Program-made: the position numbers and the translations under genes
NCBI GenBank assembly: GCA_031841125.1
Contig: CM063108.1
Span: 27,889,399-27,953,398 of the forward strand
DNA from: Acanthococcus lagerstroemiae
Lineage: Eukaryota; Arthropoda; Insecta; Hemiptera; Eriococcidae
Length of the DNA stretch: 64,000 nucleotides
Direction of reading: 5' to 3'
The notes under the pieces: model-generated
What the model saw: the letters and a program-made list of their open reading frames with translations, nothing else
The model's database searches: none
What the model was told of the DNA's origin: nothing
Shown: positions 1-12,908 of the stretch, piece by piece
Layout of the letters: every line of letters begins with the position of its first letter
Position numbering within the stretch: the stretch's first letter is position 1

Positions 1-3000
1 GGAATGCGGCCAGTGCGGCCTCATACCATACATAGAAATTACCGGTTGGCGCGCTGGTACACGGTAATGAAAACTGGGTACATCGACGTTATAATGAAAT
101 TGTTTTAAAAACCTTTCGGAAAGAATAATAAAATCGGATTAGCAATTAGAATTAAATGGATGATCTGGGTGTATAAAGTGAAGGGATGGCCATTGCAGCA
201 CATAAAACTGTATGATGGTGATAACGGATTGGTGGAATTGGCTGGAAAGAGTCACAAGCGTTGATCTTCTTACCGTAGCTTGAAAAACGTATTAAGTCGT
301 TAAATCGGCAGAATTGAGTTACACCCGAGACTGGAAGGCTGAATAATATTATGAGAAAATAGTGAACGATAAAAGACTGTTGTACACGGCCGGGGTCTGC
401 AGAGACGCAATTGCACGCCTGCACGGCGCAGGGAATATATCTTCATTACTGAATCATAGCTTAGAACAATTCTATTATACGTTTCTAGGCAATTGACTTT
501 CCGAGTGATCATCGAGACGGAAACAAATAAGTACTTTCCATTCGGTCAGTGTGTATAAAATATTTTCATTACTCCGAACGTATCGACGTGATGACATATC
601 AGTTTTCGAAGAGTCTGGAATTGTTATATAATAATTCTTTTATTTGAAAACAAAATACCGTAACCGTATTTTACTCCCTCTGCAGCCTCCTCTCCCCGGT
701 CGTCCTTTTTCTAGCCGGTGCTTCGCAGTCGTATATACAGTCATTTTGTGATACTGTTTTTTCCAGCCACTCGACTGTAGTGGTACACGCTCCAGATTTC
801 CACAGATTAAATTCTTCCTTTGGTTACGCTAGTCTCTTTCACTCGCCGTGATTGAGATTAGAATGCCGGGTTGAATGTGCATCTCGCGTACGGGAGGAGT
901 CATCGAGGTGAAATAAAACTGACGATCACAACTCAGCTATTTATACTGCACGATAAACCGAAGACAGTTTGGTGACCATGGTGTTTCCGTGTCCGCATTA
1001 TTTATGTATTGAGTTGCTCGTCTTCGCTCTGTTTTTCTTTTTATTGTTGTATAAATTTGTATGGAGCGTGGAAGTCTTCTCCAACTGTTTACAACCGGTT
1101 TCGACTCCGAACAGAAGCAATTACACGCGGTTTAGAATGCTAATTGTGTCGGAGGATTTTTTGGGTGGGTTAATCATCTGGTATTCCAGCATAACGTTCA
1201 TAGACGCAGACAGGAAAGTCTATACCCTTTAAATGCACTAAGAACACCCTCCTCCCGCGAAATTATGAAGAGTATGGTAGTGTAAGACTACACCGTCCTT
1301 TTCGGAACTATCTATACATAAACTTATCAAAAAGGAACATAGATACCTAATTTCGTTGGGTCTTTTGGCTAAACATCAAACAATAGATCGATGGCCTAGA
1401 GCGAAAAAGTCTTACCTTTATTCTTTTTCGACTTTGATTTATTGGCAACACTAGAAACGGAATTTTCTCCGCTGTCAGTGCAGCCACTCCTCTCACCGAA
1501 TTTAAAGTATATTGCGTGCAAACCTTTAAAAATGTAACAACCTTATGTACTTTCAGATCTATTTTTGGCTGCCCTGTGAAATTTGCTCTTTCAGAGATAG
1601 GACATTTTTCGCTCTAGTCGGTCGAGATAGAACAACACGTTCAGTAAAAGGGTCTCCAAAACGGAAGGAAAGTCTCTATCGGCCTAATTTCTGAAACTAG
1701 GTTAAAACTAAGTGAAACGAGGGCTGAGCTTCTTCAACCGGGTCCCTTAAAAAAGACTCAATCCGTCTTTACTTCGAGATCAGTTATCTTTACTTTCTCG
1801 GCAGCAATTGAAGAGCTCTTTTCCAAAGCGGCCTAAATCAGTTTTTGTCAAAAGTGATTTGATGCGCCATCTTACTGCACCAAATAGAAGCTATAAAAAG
1901 TAGATTTCTATTCTCATCTCCTTTCATTTCATCGTTACCAGCGATTAAAAAAGTAGTCGGTCTCCAAAGTGACCAAGTCGAAAGTCTTGCACAGTGATGT
2001 ATCTAATGCCAAAATATGAGATATTGATTATAGGGTTAGTGGTTCCAAGACGACCCAGTACAGTTATCTTTGGGTGTATCTGATCAAGTTTTTTTTCAAA
2101 CATCTCAAAATTTTTATTTAAAAAAGAAAAGAAGAAAATAGTAATATACTAAAGGATTAAAATGAGCCAATAACGAATGGTTTATCACTTTTCTAACCCG
2201 AGATATAGTAAGAAATACTTGCAGCGATTGACCATGTCAACTTGTACTCCCGGAGGCTTATAATGAAATGACTGGAAAAACGTGGAAAAAAGTCAAAATT
2301 ATTTATTTATTAAAATATAATATAACAGAGATATCAATTTATATTATTATGGGAAAGGTCAACGTCAAGTGTCAAGGACCTTTCCTGCCTTTTCGTATGT
2401 ACTTCCTAGAATCAAATTCTTAGCAACACTATACGAGTAATTCTTTTCAATAACTAAATTTACGGCCTTTTTCATATTATCTTCTGCTTCAAATTGATCT
2501 GGAATTGTTTTTCGTTGATAAACGCTACCCATTTCTATAAAAGTATATGAAAATTAATACGTGTCATCTTGGAACCTGAAAAATATGTCATCTTGAAACC
2601 AACGTTTTCTTTATGTTTAATGAGGTATTTTGTAGTGACCAAAAAAAGTTATGATTATGAATTCAACGTCATGAAATGCAGAACTTGTAGTTGTATAACA
2701 TATTCAAAATTTACGTACCAGTTAAACAAATTAGTTTCTCAATTTAAGAAAAAAAAAAAAAAAAAAAACGGACTTGAAAAATTTTTATTTTTGGCATTCA
2801 AAAACGTGTGTTCGGTGATATCACGTTTCTGATAATTATTTCGTTCACACATTAAACTGAGTGCTATGTTGTCATATGTCTGCAGTATATACGTTTCACC
2901 TAAATAGTGCTATGTAACAGACGAGATATCCATGATTTGTCATCTTGGAACCACTAACCCGACTGCTGTATTGTATTAATGCCAGGAATTTTAATTTTTC

Positions 3001-3400
3001 TGTGAATAATGAAAAGGAAGTTAATTTCGTGAGAAAAAAAAAATCCAAAGTAAATGACAATGTAAAACATTTTGTGCGACTTCTTATGGTAAGAATCGCA
3101 CGTTATATCAGCTAGAAACCGTGCATCATCAAACACATTTTACTTTTCCAAAGTGGCTCTCGTCAAGGAGTTTCTAACTAGAAGCCTTGTAGCCCACGAA
3201 ATACACATTTTTCACAAGTAATTTTCATGAATTAGTTAGGTATACCACTCAAGAACATTCTCCAGGCTTTGTTAAATAAGACGCGACACAGGATACGGAG
3301 AAAAACAGTTAGTATTTTGAAAAATCACTTTCTCTTAACAAAACCTAGGCCACTTTGGGAAAGAGCTCTTCAATTGTTTTCTAGACCCATTACCTTTACA
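1..3400. other. Unassigned non-coding DNA
   Basis: No gene or complete mobile element is recognisable here. The frames present are short and resemble no family I know. It contains a poly-A run at about 2750-2768 and short A/T-rich stretches. The part up to about 1 kb is somewhat richer in CpG and reads like single-copy DNA; from about 1.3 kb the base use resembles old repeats. Confidence 0.5.
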
Positions 3401-4390
3401 AGAACGAAAGAGACTACTACTACTACTACAAAAATCCCACTGACAGGGTCAAACTGAACATGGTATCAAAAAAAAATTAAATAAATAAAAGCCATACAAA
3501 GGGGAAAAGAAGAACGTCGGAGAACAGCTCTGATCAGTTCAACTCTGGAAAGTACAAAGAATATGAAAAAACTAAACCGAAGTCTATCATTTGGAACCAA
3601 ATTAACCACATACCTACTAAACAATGAAGGAACAGGATCTATGATCTGGACGAAATAAACAAAATGGCCACAGAATTTTACAAAGATCTTTACTCATCCC
3701 GAACAACGACCAGCAGATCACTTGAAACCAGCTCACCCAATGAGATAAGCGAACCAGAACCACCATTTATACACTCTGAAAATTAGAATATTGTGATTAA
3801 AAATCTGAAAAAATAAGGCACCAGGAAATTACGGAATAAAAAACGAACACATAACCTATGGAGGGGAGGAAGATGACAAAAACACTTCCTTCACTTTTCA
3901 ATAAAATTTTGATTTCCGGCATAATACCCTAAAACTGGAAATTTTTATAATTCTCCTACATGAAAAAAGAAATAGACACCTTATTGGGAACTACAGGCCA
4001 ATCGGCTTATCTCCCACAATCTCAAAAATTTTCTCGAAATTAATCGAAACGAGAATCATGCATTATTTGGGACTAAAAAGCAGAATTATTGCCGACAAAA
4101 ATAGAAATTACTTTGAAATCGGGAAAGGAGTCCGACAGGGTGACCCTCTGTCACCCATTCTTTTTAATCTGGAATTGGAGGAAATATTTAAGAATCTTGA
4201 CTGGGAAAATAAAGGTCTAAATTTGAACGGAACCAGAGTGTCAAACTTAAAATATGCAGACGATATTGCTTTAATATCAAACTCAATGGGGGAGCTAGAG
4301 GAAATGATACACACCTCAATAAAATTGTAAAAACTGCTTAAACACGGATAAATCAAAAATCATAAAGTATCCGACTAGCACCAACATACC
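3400..4390 (+). pseudogene. LINE (non-LTR retrotransposon) ORF2 remnant, copy 1, internally deleted
   Basis: This is a decayed copy of a non-LTR retrotransposon polymerase. Reading + in shifting frames gives the pre-RT linker (3400-3850), then GNYRPIGLSPTISK-like fingers sequence near 3990-4040. From 4058 one 90-codon frame holds RT motif B (KGVRQGDPLSP, 4123-4155), LFNLELEEIF, and the catalytic motif C as KYADDIALIS near 4249-4278. Motif A (xFIDYxKAFD) is missing. Compared with the minus-strand copy at 10975-14775, about 235 bp between HYLG and KSRII is gone, and the join lies in a short shared TTTGGGAC-like stretch. The family looks RTE/BovB-like from its GVRQGDPLSP and LEEIF spacing; that clade call is tentative. 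Stops and frameshifts rule out activity. The thumb and C-terminus are lost by about 4390. Confidence 0.85.
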
Positions 4391-7300
4391 AGGGGGTCTA
4401 TACTTAGTTCGTACGAATGCCCATAGGTACTCTGGTAGTGCCGGTCCTGAAGCTGTGCGGCAAGCTCAGTATGCTGTCCGAAGACTCAACCGAACGCCTG
4501 GGTAGGGTAACGTCTACCCTGCACAGTGGAGAGTCTGGGGCGTTAGCTACGCCCCCGCCGGCGAGATAGTATAGCGAGCAAGCGTAAACATAGAAGCAGT
4601 TTATAAAGCCATAACAAAATATGTACTCAGTGAGCAAAACTCACCCAAATTGGCCTTTCTCACCAACAGCACAAAATACGCGATAATACTGTTGAAAACT
4701 TGGAGACTGTCACAAATCAATCGCCCTTAAATTGATCTCACCGTGATGATTAGCTAAATGCCACGAGGCACGAGCTCGCGAACGCGAAGTCCTTGGTACA
4801 AGGGATGTTTCTTTCGCCCTCCAGCTGGTTCTCCATGCGAACCAGTCATGCATACAAGCGGGTGGAAGCGGAGGAAAGCGAAAGCGACAAGTGCGTAAAA
4901 TTCGACTGAACGTATTAGGACGCCTTACCTCATATTACTGTCCTCTGTCTTTGGAGCCTCAATAACAGATACCAGATGCTCAACTGTCACTGACTACTTA
5001 CTGCCTCTGCAACAACACAGTCCCAAAACAGCGAATCAATATGTTCGATAATACTGACTACAACATGCACAATGACAAGAGAGTCCATTCTGCCTGTCTT
5101 ACAGTGAACAAAATAGTGACGAAACGCGTCTTCTGCCTCCAACACAAAGTGACGAGCTTGATACCGTTCTCAACGTGCAATGGGTAGTTAGGTATCTATG
5201 GACGGTATATACGCCAAACTGACATGAATTGTCAGTCCACACTTGACCTCACAGTGCAATTCCGAGTTCAAGTTGTTACTTAAAAGACTAGTTGTAGATT
5301 GCAAAATGCATTGGAGTATAAATACGCTGCATATCTCCCCTAGAAAGTCGTCAAATGGGACAGACAGACAGGCGGACAGACATACAGACTCTCCCCAGTA
5401 TGGAAGATAGAAACTCTGGCCATATACCAGCTTTAATACGCAATGAATAACACGGAAACTCCACACTATGTTTCATTAGAGTTTCAGAGCCATAGCTGTC
5501 TATTTTTCAACAACAAAACTAAAAGGTGCCTAGTCCCTACAGGGAAAGAAGCAGGTAAGTCACTTTTTTGGCGGAATTGAGTTATTAATACCGTTGAAAC
5601 GGAAGTAGTGAGCAGAAGAGCTATGGTAGGATGTCTGAAAGGATTCTACAGTCCAGAAGCACGGGTTTCAAAATTCACGTACCTACAGATACCCCGTATG
5701 TAAACAAATGACTGTTTTTCATTTTTCTCGCGTCGCCTCGAAAGTGACTTACCTGATTCTTTCCCTGTACCCTTCAACTGTCAATTCTTTAGACTATAGC
5801 TTTCATAGGTTCTGTTCTTCAGTCTGTCTAGACAGAACCGTCGCTAAGGCAATATAACTACTGTTGTCGGTTCTTCAGTCTGTAGCTTTGACCGGCTCAC
5901 AACGCCACAACAGTTGTAAGGAGGCATTAGATTACAGTCCATTAGTCATTCGATGGCAAAACTAGGAATAACGTTGAGGCATCATTTAAGTTGTGCACCA
6001 ATCTTAAAATATCGCACCCTTTTTACACTATCTAGTCGATTATTAACAATCGAGTTCGCTATCCTTGTGCTAGCGAGAATAATAACCAAAGTAGAATATG
6101 GGCCTAATGCTCCAGGAATTTGTAATGTACAATGTAGATATAGAAATATGTGTTTGTATTAATAAAAGCTATAATCGTCATCATCATCATCATCATCATT
6201 CTAACTTACATAGAAAATGTCTCATGCAAACTCACCAATACCATTGCCTTTGATTGTTCGATTTTGGCCTTTGATTGTTCGATTTCGATAAGATTTTGGT
6301 TATTCTCCTCCAAATTCATCACCCTCAACAGTTCACGCGACTGGCAATATTTCGCAGTCGAAATTTCTCGTTATGAGGATACTACGTCAATCTAGTCAAC
6401 ACACTCTTCGATGACCTCAGTGCTAAAAACATCGCAAAAACCTGATTGCTAAGGAACAAATGATAATATAGTCTGAAGGAACCACCTTACCCCTAATCCT
6501 TTATATTCCATCACGATCGGTCATTTCCAGTTAGAGATTTGACAGACTATAGAACTAGAACATCTCACACTTCGTGCACAACTGGCCGATTTCATCTACA
6601 AATTCTGTACACAGCCCAAGGAGGTGGCGGCAATGATCACCGGACTACTCGTCGTAAATATAATCGTGATATCGTTTGAGGTAGAACACTTGTATCCAAT
6701 CTTCAATCCACTGTAGTACATGTAGGTACACCATACGATTATGGGAGTGTCCGCATTGCGTCACAGGTCGTGTAAGCTGTACCTATATCCTGCACTCTGC
6801 ACGGGCGTACTCAGATCTACGAATCTTAGCGAATTTCACGTGTTAACCGCGAGCAATTTGAAACGGAAAGTACGCAGTGTTTGTCTTTCTTCGAGGATTA
6901 TGTGCGATATGATTATAAAGAAACTACACAGAATTTATTTCAAATGAGGTATGCGCTCGACGGGTAGCCACCAGCCTCCCGAGTCGCAGAAGTCTATAAT
7001 TATACACGAGTACTCATCAAGATCTCGGAGCCGAATGATCAATATTACTCATGGGATACACGTTCAGGGTGCCGGTTCAGTTTGTAGATGTTGGGAGATG
7101 TATAGAAGTGGATACCAGTTGGCGAAACAAATGAACCTTAACTGGTATGTTCCTATTATTTTGTGCACAACTTAGAGCGCGCGTGCGATACGCTACACTA
7201 CAGATGACGAATGCTTAAAGTATGTACACAATGGTTTGCTCTTTTGAGGATCCGATGGAGTCCTGAGCGAACGACATGTATTAAGATCAACGAGCCTTCA

Positions 7301-8520
7301 TCGGTTTTCCCAAGTATAGTGGTCGGAGGTTCCAAGAGCTCCTATAGATGGATCTGAAAGAACTCCAAAATCGCAAGACTGTAAAAGTGGTCCAGAAATG
7401 TTTTCCCATCCAAACGTTGTTATCGTAGCTCGGCCTTGTTTCTCGATGCAAGAAGATCCACTATATCGGTATTTGCCGACCCCATCAATTCGTTCAACTT
7501 CGGCGACTTTTTAGAAGTTCAAAACTAACGTGTCGGGTTGCAGATATAAGTTTTAACAAGACGCGGTAGCGATGTCGTCTGACACTTCATACTAGTTTCG
7601 TGAGTTAGTCTTCCGCGCTCCATGCGGCTGACAACTCGGCTCTCAAAGGTATTCGCCGGCATGGCAGGCGGCGCCGGAAAAGTGCAGCGGCACAATTGAA
7701 GCGCAGACACAAGAAATGAAGTACGATAAAAAACGATTTATTCGTTAACAAACGCCAGCTGTCTTCATTATGAAAGCAGCGTTTTCGAATTTTGAAGAGC
7801 GCTAAGAAAATAGAACTAGAGAGCGTGAAGGATTGCCCAGGGGGCACAAGACAGGAAGCCGAAGACGAGAAAAGTCGTATTATAATTTCCTAAAAACTTT
7901 CGCACCGTGGAGACGAGATTGTTAAAGATTGAGACTGCTCTGTTTTGCGTGGCTTTTCCTTCCTCGTTCCAGACCGCACAATACCATGACACCGATGGCG
8001 GCGAGTGGACTTAATCATAAGTCGTACCTACCATCGTTAGTGTGATGCTAATGTATAAATCTTATTTGAGGGTGATGAAATGGCGTAATTCCAGTGCCCG
8101 TCGGGCTTGGCTTAGCTTTGATAATGTTCGAATGTTGAATTCGTAATTGTTCGCAAAACTGTACGAACTTAAATGAACTTCAGTCGGGAAGATGGCACGA
8201 CTTTTCAGTGTTATTTTAAAAGCGATTTTCTTGTATCTGCGTCCATTCCCTGCTGAATATATTTGACGTTCTATCTCGACTTTTGGAGTCACCTTTGTAG
8301 CTAATTTTCAAAACTAGCTATTATGATACTGACCCAACTGCTGGAGTTAGAGGCGGTGTGAACTCTTGACGTTTCAAGTGTGTAAATTCATTTATGTTTT
8401 GATTCGCTGATCAGCACATTATGTGCCATATTTTGTCTGGAGAATAGCTCGAGGGGAAATGAGATGAACATACGAGCAAAGATATACTCACAATAGTTAT
8501 ATCAATGTTGATCACATTAA
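4391..8520. other. Unassigned non-coding DNA
   Basis: A GC-richer segment at 4391-4620, with its own base texture, abuts the LINE remnant and may be another insertion, but I cannot place it. A (CAT)n microsatellite lies at about 6178-6199. The rest up to 8520 shows no recognisable family, conserved motif or long frame on either strand. A short CpG-rich stretch lies around 7600-7700. Confidence 0.5.
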
Positions 8521-9660
8521 CTAAAAAATTAGAAGTAAATTTTATTTATAAGTAGCGAATGCCATTGAAACTGAAGTATAATCCCTTTAGCAAAATCAAC
8601 AGATTAATCAATAATAATTAGCTAATATATCAATTATTGAAAATATTAGATTAATCGATGATTAATCAATTGAAAATCAAATCACCGTGATTAATTAATA
8701 AAAAATGTATATTAAAACAGTGTACATTAATTAATTTAAACAATTTAACTAATCAAAAGTAATTAAATAGATTTATCAAAAATAATTAATATTAACGGAA
8801 AAAAAATTATTTGAAAAAATTAATTATTCATAAAGTCTAATTATTCAAAAATAATCAAGAACCTGTAAATCTCACTAATTAATTTGAAAAATTGATTTAT
8901 TAGGAGGAATCGATTATTAAATGGGAGTAGGTATACTGATCAAAAAAAAGTAACTGATTAACGGAAATTAGATGGGTGAAACAAATCAACCGATTAATCG
9001 CACAAAAGTAATTGGGAAAAACAATTTTTACCAAACACAAAAAATCAATTAAAAAAATATCAAGTAAATGATTTAAAAAAATTAGTTAGATGGAATTGAT
9101 TAACTGAACGGCGTAGATTTATTAGTAAAAATCTATTAATTAAAATGACAGTGTAATTGGTAAAGACATCAAATTAATTAACGTAAGAGAATTAGTTACC
9201 GAATTCAAAAAGCATATTTTATCATGAGAAATCGAATTGATTGATCGAAAATAATTATGTAATTAGTTTAAAAGATACATTCTTAAAGCCTTGATTATTC
9301 AATAGAGTTAATTATTTGAGGAGATTCAGTAAATCGATTGATGAGAAAATTTATTTATTTTCAAGAATTTAGCTTTCGATGAGAATTGAGTATTCGATAA
9401 AAATTTTACTACTTAATTAAAAATGAATGACTGAAAAACAACTAATTAATGAAATGATATCGACTAATAAAACTAAATCGAATAATTCGAAGAAGTCGTT
9501 CGATAAATCATAAAAAATTGATTAGGTGCTCTAAAGGAATCAGTTATTTAAAAAAGGACTTGGTTACTCTGAAAACATTACTTACCCAGAAATAGAGATA
9601 TAATTAATTAATCGTTTCTCATTAACTTATGAAATATAATTGATTGATTAATTGTTTGAT
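8520..9660. repeat. AT-rich low-complexity block of TTAAT / ATTGATT motifs
   Basis: About 1.1 kb is made almost wholly of overlapping, imperfect copies of TTAAT, AATTGATT and ATTAATCGATT words with A-rich spacers. No fixed period is visible by eye, so it is better described as motif-rich low-complexity DNA than as a clean satellite. Both flanks are more ordinary in composition. Similar words reappear weakly near 10500-10570 and 10870-10940. Possible roles are a scaffold-attachment or homeodomain (TAAT) site cluster, but nothing shows function. Confidence 0.75.
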
Positions 9661-9829
9661 AAGAATCAGTTGGTGGCCCTTGAAACACAAATCAATACAA
9701 AATACGATTCTTCATCGACATTCAAAATCTGTCATTTTCCGGCACGATACTGTGGTCAAATTTTACATAGAATTCTGTACAAAAATCGAGTTCCATGCCT
9801 ACATCTACTTCCAGATAGAATTGAGGAGC

Positions 9830-10490
9830 GATATTCCAAAACGGCCTCTGTTCAGTTTTGTGTTTTTTTCATGGGGAAGAGAAAACTTGGTGTATCCCTA
9901 TATTACACTTACATGTCACGGTTGATTGTCGGGTTGCCTAGTAGAACACTTACAGAAATTTATCTCGTTAAAATATTGAATGTACATACCTTGTACAGGA
10001 GACACGCATGACAGTCGTGAAGTGGGGATCTCCTAGATAGAGGCCATTTTGGAACAGCATTTTTGAATTATTAGTTTTTGTTTGGCACAAAATTAGACAT
10101 ACTGTGCCTTTCAGTAGAATCTAATTCATAAAATTCTTAAGATAGTCGACTCCTCTATTGTGATAATGTGGACGGAGGCCGTTTTGAAACAACTTTTTTC
10201 TTCTCCTTGCGAGTCTATTTTGGCTTCTGACATGCGTTAGATTCGCGATATCGTGATTTTGTTTGGGCCAGAATATGTATTACTAGATTCCTCACCAGAT
10301 GGCGCTATAAAACGATATTTCAAAAAAATGGACGGAGGCCGTTTTGGAATGTCGCTTCTCAATTCCACATCAATGTCAATGCACAATTCGATCCAAAAGT
10401 CGATGTCGATTCGCTATCTCGTCTTCTATATCGAGTTCTGTATCAAATTTGATCCCAATATCGTGTTAAGAAAATGACAGATTCGGCGCG
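9830..10490. repeat. Degenerate repeat with GACGGAGGCCGTTTTGGAA motif
   Basis: The motif GAGGCCGTTTTGGAA recurs near 10041 (as GAGGCCATTTTGGAA), 10173 and 10330, and inverted near 9836 (CCAAAACGGCCTCTG). Between copies are AATCGAG/ATCGTG-type words and a repeated TTCTGTATCAAAT-type phrase, so the stretch looks like a decayed tandem or inverted array with a unit of roughly 130-160 bp. The two overlapping frames here (93 and 119 codons) are not recognisable proteins. Confidence 0.55.
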
Positions 10491-10978
10491 TCGATATTTA
10501 TTTTGAGAGTGGTATGAATTGATCGGTCAATAAAAATTGATAGATCAAAAGGAATTAATTATGTTTTTTTAAACAACCCATTAACGGGTGTAGCCGGGGA
10601 AAGGGAGGGAGAGGGGGTAATGACAATTTTTATGAATCGTAGGAAACGGCATTTTTCGATGAAATTAGTCATTTTGTCGGCACATTGGCCCATCAGTCAG
10701 TAAAATACACGTAAAACCCTCGATGTTTTGATCTCATGGTTGGAAAATTTTAGTACCGAGTTGGCACTTTCAATAACTGTAGTGCGAAGTTTTAATACAG
10801 TTTCTTGTATCGAGTCAGAATTTTCAACCTATTTTCACCCACTCCTGCACGTTGGCAGGGCTCGCAATGGTCCTGCCAATTAATCAAGCAGGATCAATTG
10901 AATGAAACGAATGAATTAACCAAAAACAATACAATCAATCAAACTTTTACTAAAAGCGATACAGTTTTATAATAATAT

Positions 10979-11185
10979 TTAGCTTCCAAGGTCGCACCTT
11001 CGAAGAGCACTTACTATTCTGAGTATGCTCTCGGCCCGTAGTATGCAAAGGCACACCTCAATTCTCTCCCATTCTTTGCGATCTTGTGCCACTCGATAGA
11101 GCTTATTTTTTAGAAACCGATCAATTTCGTCCCTCCACCTAGTTTTTGGTTTGCCCTTTTTATTTTGAACTGGTTTAAATACCAA
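10979..11185 (-). pseudogene. C-terminal tail of LINE copy 2 polymerase
   Basis: A 68-codon open frame carries the conserved tail of many arthropod endonuclease-reverse transcriptases: a GKPKTRWRDEIDRF block, then AQDRKEWERIE. In intact family members this follows the thumb and connection. It lies directly downstream, on the minus strand, of the decayed RT palm at 11680-12070, so it is the 3' end of the same insertion and not a separate gene. Sequence just left of 10979 is A/T-rich and could be the element's 3' end. Confidence 0.8.
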
Positions 11186-12070
11186 AAGGAAGCTTGATAG
11201 GTTATTTTATCTTGAGGTAGTCTGACTATCTATCTCGCCCACCACCATTTTGAATTTCGGATTGATTGTGCCCAGTTTTTGATATTGAGTAATTTTTTCC
11301 AAATGTTTTTTATACTCACTTAGTCTTTGATTTTTAAGCCTAGAATCGATCTCATCATGGAGGTCTCTCTTGTCTCAATTTTCTTCATTCGTCTGAAAGT
11401 ATTCGGGGACCAAGTGGGAGAGCCATACGTCAAAACCGGTGTTAGGCACATATTGAATATTTCGCCTTTTGGCGTGTTTTTGCATTTTCCTTTAAAGATG
11501 TGCTTTAGTGTCCAAAACTTCGTCCAAGCGAGTGTGATCCTACGTTTATCTCCTTTTTGGTTCTATTTTCTAGTGAAATGAGTTGGCCCAAGTATACTGT
11601 TTCTGGAACTACTTTAAGATGTTTGTTTCCTATCTTGATTTTTGTTGGATCCGTTGAGGTCGTTATGAGTTTTCATTTAATTTTTTATTGTTAACTCAGC
11701 TGTTTTTTCCAATTTTGTTGAGTTCGTGTATCATTTCCTCCAGCTCCCCCATTGAGTTTGATATTAAAGCAATATCGTCTGCAAATCTGAAGTTCGAGAC
11801 TCTGGTTCCATTTCAATTTAGCTCTTTATTTTCCCGATCAAGTTTCCTAAATATTTCCTCCAATGCTAGATTAAAAAAGATGAGTGACAGTGGGTGGCCC
11901 TGTCGGACTCCTTTCCTCATTTCAAAGTAATTTCCACTTTTGTCGGTAATGATTCTGCTTTTTGGTCCCTAATACATTTCTTTTATTAGCTCCGCGGGTT
12001 GAAGGGGTATTCCCTGATTCTTTAGTGATTCGAAAATAAAGCAGTGATATAAGGAATCGAATGCTTTATT

Positions 12071-12620
12071 ATATTCCATGTGTAGTGTGTGCCAATTCAC
12101 TTTTTCTTATTCTGTATTCCAGAGCGCTTTCGGCTGTTATGCCATCATCAGTGGAGTACCCTAAATGAGACTTGTCTCTTGTGGTCCTGTAGTCATAGTC
12201 GAGAGTAGTACCGTATGGTGATCCTGTTTAGTCTTGTGCTCCTATTGGTTGCCTGTGATTATGCAGTCTGTCCAATCAGTGAGTGTTATTGGTTGTTTGT
12301 GATTGTGCAGTCAGTCCGTGGAGGTCATGTTATTAGTTGGAATAAGTTTTCACTTTGAAAGTTAATTGTTGTGTTTATTAGGTTACTTTGTTTTGTTTTT
12401 GCTTCTATTATTTCTAGTTTTTCTTTTAATTTTCTTTTTCTTGTGTTGTTTTGTATGTGTAGGATCTTGTACTTTTCTGTCAGTTTGTCATTGTTATGTC
12501 CGTGGTCATTGCAGGGTGTCTGTCATTTGAATGATTTCCTAAAAACGATTACAATATTAAATCTTTCGTACAAGTTATGCGCTATCAATATTTCGCCCAA
12601 AGGGCGGGTAGCTCAGCTAA
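12071..12620 (-). mobile_element. 5'-truncated Penelope-like element nested in LINE RT motif A
   Basis: About 550 bp splits the LINE codons for AFIDY and NKAFDS. On minus, a frame at about 12500-12330 reads KYKILHIQNN, then KRKLKEKLEIIEA and NLINTTINFQ before a stop. This resembles the C-terminal end of the GIY-YIG endonuclease of Penelope-like retroelements, where an LxxLExxEI block is followed by a leucine/asparagine-rich end. The 3' flank then holds a hammerhead ribozyme motif (12114-12159), as Penelope-like terminal repeats often do. A roughly 33-bp internal duplication (TATTGGTTG...GCAGTC) occurs at about 12240-12275 and 12288-12321. A small animal retrozyme is an alternative; the protein tail argues for Penelope. 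Confidence 0.7.
12114..12159 (-). ncRNA. Hammerhead self-cleaving ribozyme motif (type I, minimal stem III)
   Basis: On the minus strand the conserved core is complete: CTGATGA (12151-12145), then stem II GGC/GCC closing an ATAACA loop, then GAAA (12131-12128), a very short self-complementary AGCGCT stem III, and TC at the predicted cleavage site between 12122 and 12121. Stem I is formed by GTACTCCA (12159-12152) with TGGAATAC (12121-12114), seven of eight positions paired. Short stem III hammerheads of this kind are known from Penelope-like elements and animal retrozymes, and often work as dimers. Fold and core are seen in the sequence; activity is inferred. Confidence 0.8.
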
Positions 12621-12908
12621 GTAGTCAATAAATGCAATTCTTGTGCTGAGACCGTATTCGAAGGATTCTTCTATGATTTCGTTTAACGTATGGAGATGGT
12701 CTAATGTAGATGAATTTTTCCTAAAGCCCGCTTGGTTGAGAGGTTGTTGGGGACCTAAATAATGTCTGATTCTCGTTTCGATTATTTTCGAGACAATTTT
12801 TAAGATTGTGGGGTACAAGTTTATTGGCCTGTAATTCCCAATAAGGTGTCTATTTTCTTTTTTATGTAGGAAAATTATATCCGAAAGTTCCCAGTTTTTG
12901 GATATTAT

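Noticed and set aside
4108..4356. 82-codon minus frame inside LINE copy 1
   Set aside because: Antisense of the RT motifs encoded on +.
10253..10477. 74-codon + frame near the AT-rich block
   Set aside because: Lies on the degenerate GGCCGTTTTGGAA repeat and has no recognisable protein features.
11688..11930. 80-codon + frame inside LINE copy 2
   Set aside because: It is the exact antisense of the RT palm (FADDIALISNS on minus).
12600..12625. tRNA-like GGGCGGGTAGCTCAGC on +
   Set aside because: It resembles only the 5' arm and A box; no anticodon arm or B box follows.
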